From Kiritimatiellia bacterium (GTDB lineage: Bacteria; Verrucomicrobiota; Kiritimatiellia; UBA8416; JAIOPI01), in NCBI GenBank assembly GCA_028822745.1, contig JAPKCZ010000133.1, positions 1 through 6,228 of the forward strand: DNA of 6,228 nucleotides, in the 5' to 3' direction. Numbering within the stretch: the first letter of the stretch is position 1; every line of letters begins with the position of its first letter. Positions 1 to 6,212 of the stretch are shown piece by piece. The translations under genes and the position numbers were made by a program. The notes beneath the pieces were generated by a model. The model did no database searches, was not told the origin of the DNA, and worked only from the letters and a program-made list of their open reading frames with translations.

Positions 1-1
1 C

Positions 2-157
2 CCATTCGTGCTAAAATTCAGAGCTTACGCATTTGAAAACAATGTTTTTTTCGATAGTCTTTCGCCATGCAACACGATCGAGGACCGCACCGAATGCGTT
101 CAGTTCAAAAACGGGCCTTCGCCAGCGGGCGACCGGAGACGCACATTTCATGACTAA
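2..157 (+). CDS. Possible 3' end of an upstream gene (partial, unknown product)
   Basis: A reading frame is open from the left edge of the window and ends at TAA 155-157. It gives about 51 residues starting PFVLKFRAYAFENN and ending RRRTFHD. The composition looks protein-like (mixed hydrophobic, aromatic and acidic residues, two cysteines). By contrast, the frame of the next gene over the same stretch reads as an Arg/Ser/Thr-rich, shadow-like peptide. The stop overlaps the preferred start of the next gene in the arrangement ATGACTAA, which is typical of translationally coupled genes in an operon. No family is recognised from this tail and the true start lies outside the window. The alternative is that this stretch is a non-coding leader; 51 open codons are not decisive on their own. 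Confidence 0.45.
   Translation, partial: PFVLKFRAYAFENNVFFDSLSPCNTIEDRTECVQFKNGPSPAGDRRRTFHD
135..138 (+). promoter_or_regulatory. Shine-Dalgarno-like site deciding the start at 150
   Basis: GGAG at 135-138 lies 11 bases before ATG 150. This ATG begins MTKRRAFPIVILLL, a textbook start of a signal peptide. The more upstream in-frame starts (TTG 33, ATG 42) have no purine-rich site at a useful distance and would put 39 or 36 unlikely residues in front of the signal peptide. The site therefore supports 150 as the start. Confidence 0.5.
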
Positions 158-2468
158 ACGCCGCGCATTCCCCATTGTTATCCTCTTGCTTGTCCTTCTA
201 TGCACAGGCAGCGGCGTGCTCGCCTATCGCCTGCTCGACCAACTCGGCAATGACACAAGCCCACTGGCCAGTTTAGGCGCATTTTTGAGTTCCATTGGAT
301 CAGGGGGATCCGATGACGCGCCCCAAAAACCGTCTTTCAATCCGGCCGCCAATGATGGTCCCGTCGGTGCCGGCGTGGCATCCGACCGTAAATGGATGCT
401 TAAATCTCCGTCTTATCAAGCCCAGGGCACGCCGCTCTCGCTGCAGGATGATGATAATCGACAAAATGGACCGGGCAGCACCTCGTTCGGAGGATTCCCT
501 CTTTTCTTCGAAGATTGCGACGACTACGGCGGCGAACTGGACATGCTCAGCGCAGGCGCCGACATTGAATTCTTTTTAACATCAGGCCTGACCTGTATCG
601 ACCTACGCAGACCCGAAGTGAACGTTCCCGAGAATGAAGAGCGCAAATACGAAATCGAAGATAGCGGTGGAACGCGAGAAATCAATGCCTTTGAGCTGAA
701 TCAGGAATTGCAGATGTGCCTCAACTTTGGACAACTCAATCCCCGCGGAACGGTGAATGCAAATAAAGGAAATGCAGCCGAAAATGAGGGCCAGGCAGCA
801 GACCCAAGTGAGCGCCTCGCCAAATGGCATTCACATTTCACGCGTGATACCCCACAGGACCCCGTCCGGCTAGACAGCGCGCCAAAACGCGAAGAGAATC
901 CCGCCGTCACGTCAGGGGCGGGACGCAACAACTACCTAACAGGCAGCGACCCCTCTCGCTGGTTTCGTGATCTACCGGGATTTGCGCGGGCCCACCATCG
1001 CAACATCATGCCCGGCGTCGACCTCGCTTGTTATGCCGATCAAACCCGCATTGAATACCTACTGACCTTCTGGCCGGGCACACAACCAAGTGATTTCACA
1101 TTCACCTACAATGAGGCTCTGAGCGTCGCACCCTTAGGCAGCGGAAACGTTGCGGTCGACTACGATTGCGCCCGCGTTCTGCATCATCGTCCCATGGCTT
1201 ACCAATTTAAAGAAGGCCGCCCGGAAGCGCTCAACGCGTCGTACTCCGTGAAGGGAAACACCGTCAACGTGCACGTCGACCCACCCATCAAGCGGGACGA
1301 CCGCGCCGACCGACTGAACGATGGATCACGCATCCCTAAACCCCAGCTTGACTTCCTGACCCATTTTGGAGGCAACGGCACCGACGTCTGTTACGCCCTG
1401 GCGCACGACGGCAAAGGCTTTGCTCACATGACCGGCATGACCACATCCTCGTCCTTCTCCGCCGACCGCCGTGAGCAGTCGCCGCACACTGAAAACACCG
1501 ACGTTTTCGTCGTACGCTTTGCATCGGCCAACCACCAGCTGCACACCTCGACATTCATCGGCGGCAGTCACGACGATCGCGCCTTTGCCATCGTCGCCGA
1601 CGAACAAGGCAACAGCTACATTTGCGGCGAAACCCTTTCACCCGACTTCCCCGCGGTCGGGGCACCGGTCGCCGGTGTTTCCGGGCGTGGCTGGGATGCG
1701 TTTGTGGCCAAACTCGACGCCATCACAGGCGAGATCGTTTTTGCTTACCGCATTGGCGGCACAGGAGATGACCGCGCCTACGGCATCGCTCTGGATCCAG
1801 ACGGCAACGTCATCCTCGCCGGCATGACGTATTCAGATGATTTCCCAACAGGCCCAGGCAGTCGTCCTAAGCGGAGCGCTGTGAATGGCGACGCCTTCCT
1901 GATCAAGATCAGCAAAGAGGGCGACCGCATCATGGGCGGCAGCCGTTTCGGCGGCAGCGACAGCGACCACGCGTTCGGCCTCACCACGGATGCGCACGGC
2001 TTTTCTTACGTCGTTGGCGAAACACGTTCCGACGATTTCCCGCTGACGAACGCGTTGCAAGGCGAAGACCGTAGTTCCGGCTGGGACGGGTTCATTGTAA
2101 AATTTAAGAACGACTGCACAACACCGGTTTACGCAACACGCATTGGCGGCCGCAATGATGACCACGCCTATTGCGTCGCCGTCGACCTTGCGGGCTATGC
2201 TTACGTTGGCGGCGAAACCAGTTCAGAAGATTTCCCAACCATAAGCGGCCTGCAGACCAACTTCGCCGGCGGCGAATGGGACGGCTTCGTGATGAAAATC
2301 GAGCCCGAAGGAAAGCATGCCGTCTATTCCAGCTACATTGGCGGAAGCAGCAACGACCGCATCTACGCGATTGCAGCCGACGTCGACGGTCACCTCTTTT
2401 TCGGCGGCGCCACACAATCCAGCGACATGCCCACGCTGCGTGCCGTGCAACCCAATTACAAAGGCTAG
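150..2468 (+). CDS. Exported DUF7948/SBBP beta-propeller protein, N-terminal part ending at an in-frame TAG
   Basis: This is the N-terminal 772 residues of a large exported protein. Residues 1-25 form a Sec-type signal peptide (KRR, then a Leu/Ile/Val core, possible cleavage after GVLA). No lipobox is evident although a Cys lies in the core. A polar Gly/Asp/Asn-rich linker follows. Residues of roughly 132-400 match the DUF7948 pattern that usually precedes SBBP repeats: NNYLTGSDPSRW (260-271), MPGVDLACY (287-295), IEYLLTFWPGTQPSD, then P-MAYQF. From residue 400 come SBBP repeats of about 65 residues, each with an FGG/IGG motif, a D/H/R-A-Y segment, G-ET-S-DFP and WDGF-KI. The frame stops at TAG inside repeat 6 and resumes in the same frame. 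The true gene probably runs to 4475, so this piece alone would lack the last blade and a half. A longer start at TTG 33 is possible but poorly supported. Ligand and exact role are unknown. Confidence 0.85.
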   Translation: MTKRRAFPIVILLLVLLCTGSGVLAYRLLDQLGNDTSPLASLGAFLSSIGSGGSDDAPQKPSFNPAANDGPVGAGVASDRKWMLKSPSYQAQGTPLSLQDDDNRQNGPGSTSFGGFPLFFEDCDDYGGELDMLSAGADIEFFLTSGLTCIDLRRPEVNVPENEERKYEIEDSGGTREINAFELNQELQMCLNFGQLNPRGTVNANKGNAAENEGQAADPSERLAKWHSHFTRDTPQDPVRLDSAPKREENPAVTSGAGRNNYLTGSDPSRWFRDLPGFARAHHRNIMPGVDLACYADQTRIEYLLTFWPGTQPSDFTFTYNEALSVAPLGSGNVAVDYDCARVLHHRPMAYQFKEGRPEALNASYSVKGNTVNVHVDPPIKRDDRADRLNDGSRIPKPQLDFLTHFGGNGTDVCYALAHDGKGFAHMTGMTTSSSFSADRREQSPHTENTDVFVVRFASANHQLHTSTFIGGSHDDRAFAIVADEQGNSYICGETLSPDFPAVGAPVAGVSGRGWDAFVAKLDAITGEIVFAYRIGGTGDDRAYGIALDPDGNVILAGMTYSDDFPTGPGSRPKRSAVNGDAFLIKISKEGDRIMGGSRFGGSDSDHAFGLTTDAHGFSYVVGETRSDDFPLTNALQGEDRSSGWDGFIVKFKNDCTTPVYATRIGGRNDDHAYCVAVDLAGYAYVGGETSSEDFPTISGLQTNFAGGEWDGFVMKIEPEGKHAVYSSYIGGSSNDRIYAIAADVDGHLFFGGATQSSDMPTLRAVQPNYKG

Positions 2469-2687
2469 CAAGACTGTTTCATCGGCCGCCTTTCCCCTAA
2501 AGGCAACACGATCGACTATCTGACGTTCATCGGCGGCGAGAAGCGTGACAGCATTCACGCCCTGTCCTTGCACACCCGCGAGTCGGTCGTTTTTTCGGGG
2601 CGTACAAGCTCGACCAATCTCATCGTGTTAAAACCCATGCAATCGGCCCACCGCGGACGTGAGGACACGCTCGTCGGACGCCTGGTG
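1347..2687 (+). repeat. Seven SBBP repeats (seven-bladed beta-propeller), crossing the TAG
   Basis: Counting codons in one frame from 1347, the Gly-Gly of the FGG/IGG motif recurs seven times, with successive spacings of 64, 65, 65, 65, 65 and 64 codons. The motifs are HFGGNGTD, FIGGSHDD, RIGGTGDD, RFGGSDSD, RIGGRNDD, YIGGSSND and FIGGEKRD. Each is followed by a hydrophobic strand, a D-x-x-G turn, G-[EM]T-x-S-x-DFP and a closing D-x-F strand. Seven repeats are what a closed seven-bladed propeller needs, and SBBP was named for this fold. The seventh repeat and the last strand of the sixth lie after the TAG at 2466-2468, which counts as exactly one residue in the register. Confidence 0.85.
2466..2468 (+). 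other. In-frame amber codon inside SBBP repeat 6
   Basis: The frame reads NYKG, TAG, QDCFIGRLSPKG. Aligned to repeat 5 (AGGEWDGFVMKIEPEG), the TAG falls one residue before the W/Q position of the closing strand. The same frame then stays open for 668 codons and encodes repeat 7, the SUMF1-like domains and the acidic tail. No base is gained or lost. The codon is followed by C (TAG CAA), known as a leaky termination context in several systems. It may be a nonsense mutation, a readthrough or recoding site, or a base-call error. The sequence alone does not decide which. Confidence 0.8.
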
Positions 2688-4475
2688 AGCGAAGCCAAAC
2701 CGTCACCTGAAATGAAACTCGTGAAGGCAAAGGAACAGCCCGGAGGGCCTGAATACGATTTCTACGTGAGCGCGTCCGAAGTCACCAACGATGAGTACGT
2801 CCGTTTTCTGAACGACGCGCAAGCCAACCCCAGCACGGACCGTGGCACCAACCTCTATTTCGATGCGCGCGGTGACGTCTGGTTCAACACCAATCACGTT
2901 CAGAAGATGCACGAAATCCTCAGCATCCAAGACAGTCGTATTGTCTATCGGTCGCATTTCCCTGTGGGCAGCCGCTATGGCGTCACCCCCGTCCTGCCAC
3001 GTGATGGCGATTCCTATGCGCATCACCCGGCTGCAGGCGTCTCTTGGTATGGCTCATTAAAATACTGCAACTGGCTCACCTTGGCCACTGGGCGCGGCGC
3101 CCAGGAACGCTGTTTCCGCGAAGGACCCAATCCGCGGGACTGGGCACCGGTCACCTGCTCTGAAACGAATTGGGCACGCGGCCGCTTCACACCTGGCGAA
3201 CGCGAAGCCTGGACCAAGTACCGCGGGTTCCGCCTGCCCATGGACAACTGCGGCCAACCCCCCATGGACAACGATCACGTCTTCTTGGTGACACGCCAGG
3301 AATTCGTCGCATTTCTCAATGACGCCCAGCGCGACCCGCGCAGTCTGAAGGGCATGAACCTTCAATTCAACACGCAGGGTGACGTGGCGTACAGCGTGGA
3401 CGAGATAATCGACGCCAACGAACTGTTCCGCATCGCCCACAGCGGCATAAGCTACGCACCATCGGCACCTGTGGGTAAGCGCTATGCCGTGGAGCCATCC
3501 GTGCGTGACGACAACAACCTCGGTGACCCCGCGCTTGCGCCCGTGAAGAATGTGTCCTGGGTCGGTGCCGTCAAATACTGCAACTGGATGAGCCTGAACG
3601 CAGGCTTGGCTGATACCGACTTGAGCTATCGCGAATGCACCAACGGTTTCGATTGGGCAGCGACAACGGTACCGCACGAAGAATGGGTCGAGAGAAACTT
3701 CAGCGACCAATCCATGAACGACTGGCTGGAAACGAAGGGCCAAAAACTGCCCTACCAAAGCGAACGAGTTGACACCAATCAGATTGAGAATCTGACGAAA
3801 TACACATCGGCCACGAACAGCTACCCCAACCCCTACAACGAATTCTATAAAGCCTCGGCATGGAACAAGACGACCAACGGCACGTACGGCATCGGCGATT
3901 TGAGCGGCAATGTCGAAGAATGGCTGGTCGACCCCGGCACAGCAGGGTCCCTCGATACGCGTGCCTGCTACGGCGGTTCCTGGCTTTTCCCTCTACCCAC
4001 CGTTGACCAGCGTTTCTTTGTTCACCCCTATTTCACGGACAACTTCCGCGGCTTTCGCGTGACCAGCACGGTCGCGGATGAAGAAATGCACGTCATTCGC
4101 CTGCCAATGCGTATCTGCATTTGTGGCTACGGCGTCGGCCCGGGTTCCGGCCGCGAAGCTGGCGAGGACGAGGATGATATCCCAAGTCAGCGCAAAGGCA
4201 CCAAACTGGGCTTCGAAGAAAGTGAAGAACACGACCATCTTATTCCAAGCCGCGAAGGCGGTGGAGGGCGTCGTGGGAAAGGTGGTGGCAAAAAAGAAGG
4301 TGGTGGCGAAGAAGGTGGTGGCGGCGGAGAAGGTGGTGGCGGAGAAGAAGGTGGTGGCGAAGAAGAAGGCGGTGACGAAGAAGAAGGCGGCGGCGGCGGA
4401 GAGGAAGAAGGACCAATCGAAAGCGCCAGTGGGGACGGAGAAGTTTCCGGCGAAGAAGAAGAGGACGAAGAATAG
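2568..4475 (+). CDS. C-terminal part of the same protein: last propeller blade, duplicated SUMF1/FGE-like domains, acidic Glu/Gly tail
   Basis: This is the in-frame continuation of the gene starting at 150. The first possible start after the TAG, TTG 2568, lies inside SBBP repeat 7 and has no ribosome binding site, so an independent gene is unlikely and homology begins directly at 2469. Numbering from 2568: residues 1-40 finish the propeller. Residues 48-227 are a partial SUMF1/FGE-like copy (SASEVTNDEYVRFLNDAQ, AGVSWYGSLKYCNWL, YRGFRLP). Residues 237-500 are a second, complete copy (VTRQEFVAFLNDAQ, KNVSWVGAVKYCNWM, GDLSGNVEEW, CYGGSW, FRGFRV). FGE enzymes make formylglycine with two Cys just after GGSW. 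Here no Cys lies between GGSW and GFRV, so a binding or structural role is more likely than catalysis. Residues 529-635 are Glu/Asp/Gly-rich. If translated as one protein with the first part, it would be about 1441 residues and exported. Confidence 0.8.
   Translation: MHTRESVVFSGRTSSTNLIVLKPMQSAHRGREDTLVGRLVSEAKPSPEMKLVKAKEQPGGPEYDFYVSASEVTNDEYVRFLNDAQANPSTDRGTNLYFDARGDVWFNTNHVQKMHEILSIQDSRIVYRSHFPVGSRYGVTPVLPRDGDSYAHHPAAGVSWYGSLKYCNWLTLATGRGAQERCFREGPNPRDWAPVTCSETNWARGRFTPGEREAWTKYRGFRLPMDNCGQPPMDNDHVFLVTRQEFVAFLNDAQRDPRSLKGMNLQFNTQGDVAYSVDEIIDANELFRIAHSGISYAPSAPVGKRYAVEPSVRDDNNLGDPALAPVKNVSWVGAVKYCNWMSLNAGLADTDLSYRECTNGFDWAATTVPHEEWVERNFSDQSMNDWLETKGQKLPYQSERVDTNQIENLTKYTSATNSYPNPYNEFYKASAWNKTTNGTYGIGDLSGNVEEWLVDPGTAGSLDTRACYGGSWLFPLPTVDQRFFVHPYFTDNFRGFRVTSTVADEEMHVIRLPMRICICGYGVGPGSGREAGEDEDDIPSQRKGTKLGFEESEEHDHLIPSREGGGGRRGKGGGKKEGGGEEGGGGGEGGGGEEGGGEEEGGDEEEGGGGGEEEGPIESASGDGEVSGEEEEDEE
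2775..3758 (+). repeat. Intragenic tandem duplication of the SUMF1/FGE N-terminal half
   Basis: The stretch 2775-3242 and the stretch 3282-3758 encode clearly related sequences of about 156-159 residues. Shared landmarks in order are: EVTNDEYVRFLNDAQ / VTRQEFVAFLNDAQ; RGTNLYFDARGDV / KGMNLQFNTQGDV; FPVGSRYGV / APVGKRYAV; AGVSWYGSLKYCNW / KNVSWVGAVKYCNW; ERCFREGPNPRDWAP / LSYRECTNGFDWAAT; and GFRLP / GQKLP. Only the second copy continues into the GNVEEW, GGSW and GFR part of the fold. The copies are well diverged, so the duplication is old, unlike a recent assembly repeat. Confidence 0.8.
3237..3272 (+). repeat. Short direct repeat CCCATGGACAAC at the domain junction
   Basis: The 12-base string CCCATGGACAAC occurs at 3237-3248 and again at 3261-3272, a 24-base period. 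It encodes PMDN-CGQP-PMDN. It sits exactly where the truncated first SUMF1-like copy (after GFRL) passes into the second. It may be a small local duplication or the scar of the larger domain rearrangement. Confidence 0.65.
4254..4411 (+). repeat. Purine-rich (GAA)n GGTGGTGGC repeat tract encoding the Glu/Gly tail
   Basis: GGTGGTGGC recurs at 4281, 4299, 4314, 4332 and 4350, spaced 15-18 bases apart and separated by one to three GAA/GGA/AAA codons. It degenerates on both sides. In the gene's frame this gives EEGGG-type units. The next frame would give KKVVA-type units. The strand is strongly G/A-rich. Such tracts change length easily by slippage and are also prone to sequencing and assembly error. 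Confidence 0.8.
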
Positions 4476-4501
4476 CCTCCTGAATCCCTAAACCTTGCCG
4501 C

Positions 4502-4505
4502 AGGA
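4502..4505 (+). promoter_or_regulatory. Shine-Dalgarno-like site for the membrane protein gene
   Basis: AGGA at 4502-4505 lies 12 bases before ATG 4518, in the 42-base gap after TAG 4473-4475. The gap holds no terminator hairpin, which fits co-transcription with the upstream gene. Spacing is slightly long but no better start is near. Confidence 0.4.
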
Positions 4506-4517
4506 ACGCTGAACGCG

Positions 4518-6212
4518 ATGGCCTATTTCCAGTCTTTGCTCATTTTACTCTGTGCCACGGCATTAACGCCGTGGTGTCTATCTCGGCGTTTCGCACCACG
4601 AGCCCGTATGGCGACGGCACTGACCGTTGCAGGCCTCTCCGGCATCGCACTCAATGTTGTCATTCCCGTGCTGCTGCATTTACGCGGAATTCCAATCACA
4701 ACAGCGAGTCTCTGCCTGACACATGTGCTATTTGCCAGCACGTCCGTTTTAGTCAACCTACCATTCCGGCACCTGCGCCCGACGTCGCCCTCACCCGGTG
4801 AACGGCGCCTACTCTATGCCTGCCTCCTTTTTGGACTCATCGTCATTCCGTTGACCCCCTTGGCTGGTATCGACACATACAAGTGGCAGGGATTAGCCAC
4901 CAACATCGCCGTTGAACAAAATGTACCTTGGTTGGTGCACCCGCTTTCGCTGCTGGGATTCACACCACGCGCCTACCCTTCCGCACAGCCCCTGCTTCTT
5001 GGCTGCTTGCAAACAGGGCCCCTGCTTGGCGTCGAAACGGGCTTCATGATTGTTTCCTGGTTTTCCGGCATGCTCGGACTGTGCGGCGCCTACGTCCTCG
5101 GGCAGCGCCTCCAACTTGGCGACCGAAGGTCCCTCTGGCTGGCCCTGCTATACGGATTCTCTCCCGTGTTCATGCGCTACAACCACTGGTGCACCGGCCG
5201 CGGGCTCTTCCTTGCGGTCTATCCCTGTTTTCTGGCCTTCATTTTGCCGCCGTGGCGCTGGCGTCATCTACCCGGCGCTCTATTGTCGGCTCTGTTGCTG
5301 CCCCTGACACACAAAACAGGCCTAATCGCCCTTGGTCTCGCGCCGCTAGTATGGCTGTCCAATCTGGTGCTTCCAAGAAAACCTTGGATCTGGGTGATGC
5401 TGCTTCTCGCCGCGCCAGCGTTGCTGGCAGCGCTGCTATTGTCCCCACCTGCCGGCGGGCCATTTCCTCTTGGGTCCATCATCGGTTTTTCGGTCAAATC
5501 AGCAACCCGCTTCGGGATCCTCATCCCCCTCGCCGCCCTCTCCCTCTTCATGGCACGCGCCTGGTTGACGACCTCGTCGCGCGCACTGGTGCTTCCCATG
5601 GTTTTGACGCTCCCATTGGCCTACCCTGCAGATATGTATGGCGCCATGCTCGCCCTACCCTTTATCGCACTTGCAGCGACGCTCGGCCTAGAGGGGCTCA
5701 CGCAACGCTTCACGCAACATGCGACACGCATCACAAACATCGCCCTCGCATTGTCGCTGCTTGGCGCACTGACGGTGGTGACACACCGCAATCGGAATGC
5801 GACACCAAAACGCGAGCGCGCAGCGGCGCTGTATCTCAACACCGTCGACCCCCTAGGCCCTTTGATGGTGCACGCACCGGGCCGTACGCGCGTTCACTTC
5901 CACGCCTATCTCACCGGCTGCCCGCGTTTCGTCCTTCACGAGGGCGACGCCCAAACCGTGCAGGTCCGACCCCATCTTCCACCACTTCAAGGCGCTCCTG
6001 CCGACGTGGCGCGTGACTGGATCGACTACTTGCGCAACGTCTTCGAAGTGCCCGACATTGGCATCGATTGGTACGGCGTTGATCCTCGCGAATACTTCGT
6101 AAAGGTTGACGGGCGAGGCGAAGCCCCCGAGGATGGACGCTCGATCTACGCCCAAGACGGCATAGAAATCATCGCCCCCGCCACACAGGAGACGGCGCCC
6201 GATGTCCAATGA
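4518..6212 (+). CDS. Polytopic membrane protein with C-terminal hydrophilic domain, GT-C glycosyltransferase-like
   Basis: The protein has 564 residues. Hydrophobic segments suitable for membrane helices lie near residues 4-20, 33-55, 61-80, 97-117, 174-195, 205-218, 228-244, 252-282, 288-309, 331-347, 354-369, 373-391 and 404-422. Residues about 423-564 are hydrophilic and probably form one soluble domain. After the fourth helix comes GIDTYKWQGLATNIA with a lone Asp (119), then YPSAQPLLLGCLQ. This layout recalls GT-C fold glycosyltransferases of the PMT/ArnT/DUF-type membrane families, which use lipid-linked sugars and carry an acidic residue in the first large outer loop and a soluble C-terminal domain. 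That assignment is by overall layout only; no family-defining motif is clear. An O-antigen polymerase or ligase, or another envelope protein, is possible. ATG 4518 is chosen because a hydrophobic helix begins at once and AGGA lies upstream. The next gene overlaps its end, which suggests an operon. Confidence 0.75.
   Translation: MAYFQSLLILLCATALTPWCLSRRFAPRARMATALTVAGLSGIALNVVIPVLLHLRGIPITTASLCLTHVLFASTSVLVNLPFRHLRPTSPSPGERRLLYACLLFGLIVIPLTPLAGIDTYKWQGLATNIAVEQNVPWLVHPLSLLGFTPRAYPSAQPLLLGCLQTGPLLGVETGFMIVSWFSGMLGLCGAYVLGQRLQLGDRRSLWLALLYGFSPVFMRYNHWCTGRGLFLAVYPCFLAFILPPWRWRHLPGALLSALLLPLTHKTGLIALGLAPLVWLSNLVLPRKPWIWVMLLLAAPALLAALLLSPPAGGPFPLGSIIGFSVKSATRFGILIPLAALSLFMARAWLTTSSRALVLPMVLTLPLAYPADMYGAMLALPFIALAATLGLEGLTQRFTQHATRITNIALALSLLGALTVVTHRNRNATPKRERAAALYLNTVDPLGPLMVHAPGRTRVHFHAYLTGCPRFVLHEGDAQTVQVRPHLPPLQGAPADVARDWIDYLRNVFEVPDIGIDWYGVDPREYFVKVDGRGEAPEDGRSIYAQDGIEIIAPATQETAPDVQ
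4555..4574 (+). other. Perfect 7-bp inverted repeat early in the membrane protein gene
   Basis: CCACGGC (4555-4561) and GCCGTGG (4568-4574) are exact reverse complements around the 6-base loop ATTAAC, about 37 bases after the start codon. No T-run follows and it is inside the coding sequence, so it is not a terminator. An mRNA hairpin here could slow early translation, but chance is equally plausible. Confidence 0.35.
6187..6191 (+). promoter_or_regulatory. Shine-Dalgarno-like site for the next gene
   Basis: AGGAG at 6187-6191 lies 10 bases before ATG 6202 and 17 bases before the alternative ATG 6209. The spacing favours 6202 as the start of the following gene. Confidence 0.5.

Noticed and set aside
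1347..2687. Regular repeats considered as a CRISPR array or DNA-level tandem repeat
   Set aside because: The period of about 195 bases is seen in the protein motifs, not as identical DNA repeats with spacers. It is fully explained by SBBP propeller blades.
3057..3758. 233-codon open frame on the minus strand opposite the duplicated SUMF1-like region
   Set aside because: It lies wholly antisense to well-supported domains. Its sequence is rich in Ala/Val/His/Arg as expected from reversing GC-biased codons, and it has no recognisable motif. The duplication on the + strand explains its length.
2568..4475. Independent gene starting at TTG 2568
   Set aside because: The start lies in the middle of SBBP repeat 7, lacks a ribosome binding site, and the homologous sequence continues upstream without interruption to the TAG. 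It is kept in the annotation only as the C-terminal part of the split gene.
4476..4517. Possible terminator between the two large genes
   Set aside because: No inverted repeat followed by a T-run is visible in these 42 bases. The nearby hairpin at 4555-4574 is inside the next coding sequence and has no T-run.
4928..6016. 362-codon + strand frame inside the membrane protein gene
   Set aside because: It is rich in Arg, Pro, Ala and Ser with no domain and no ribosome site. It is a shifted shadow of a gene with clear transmembrane helices in the other frame.
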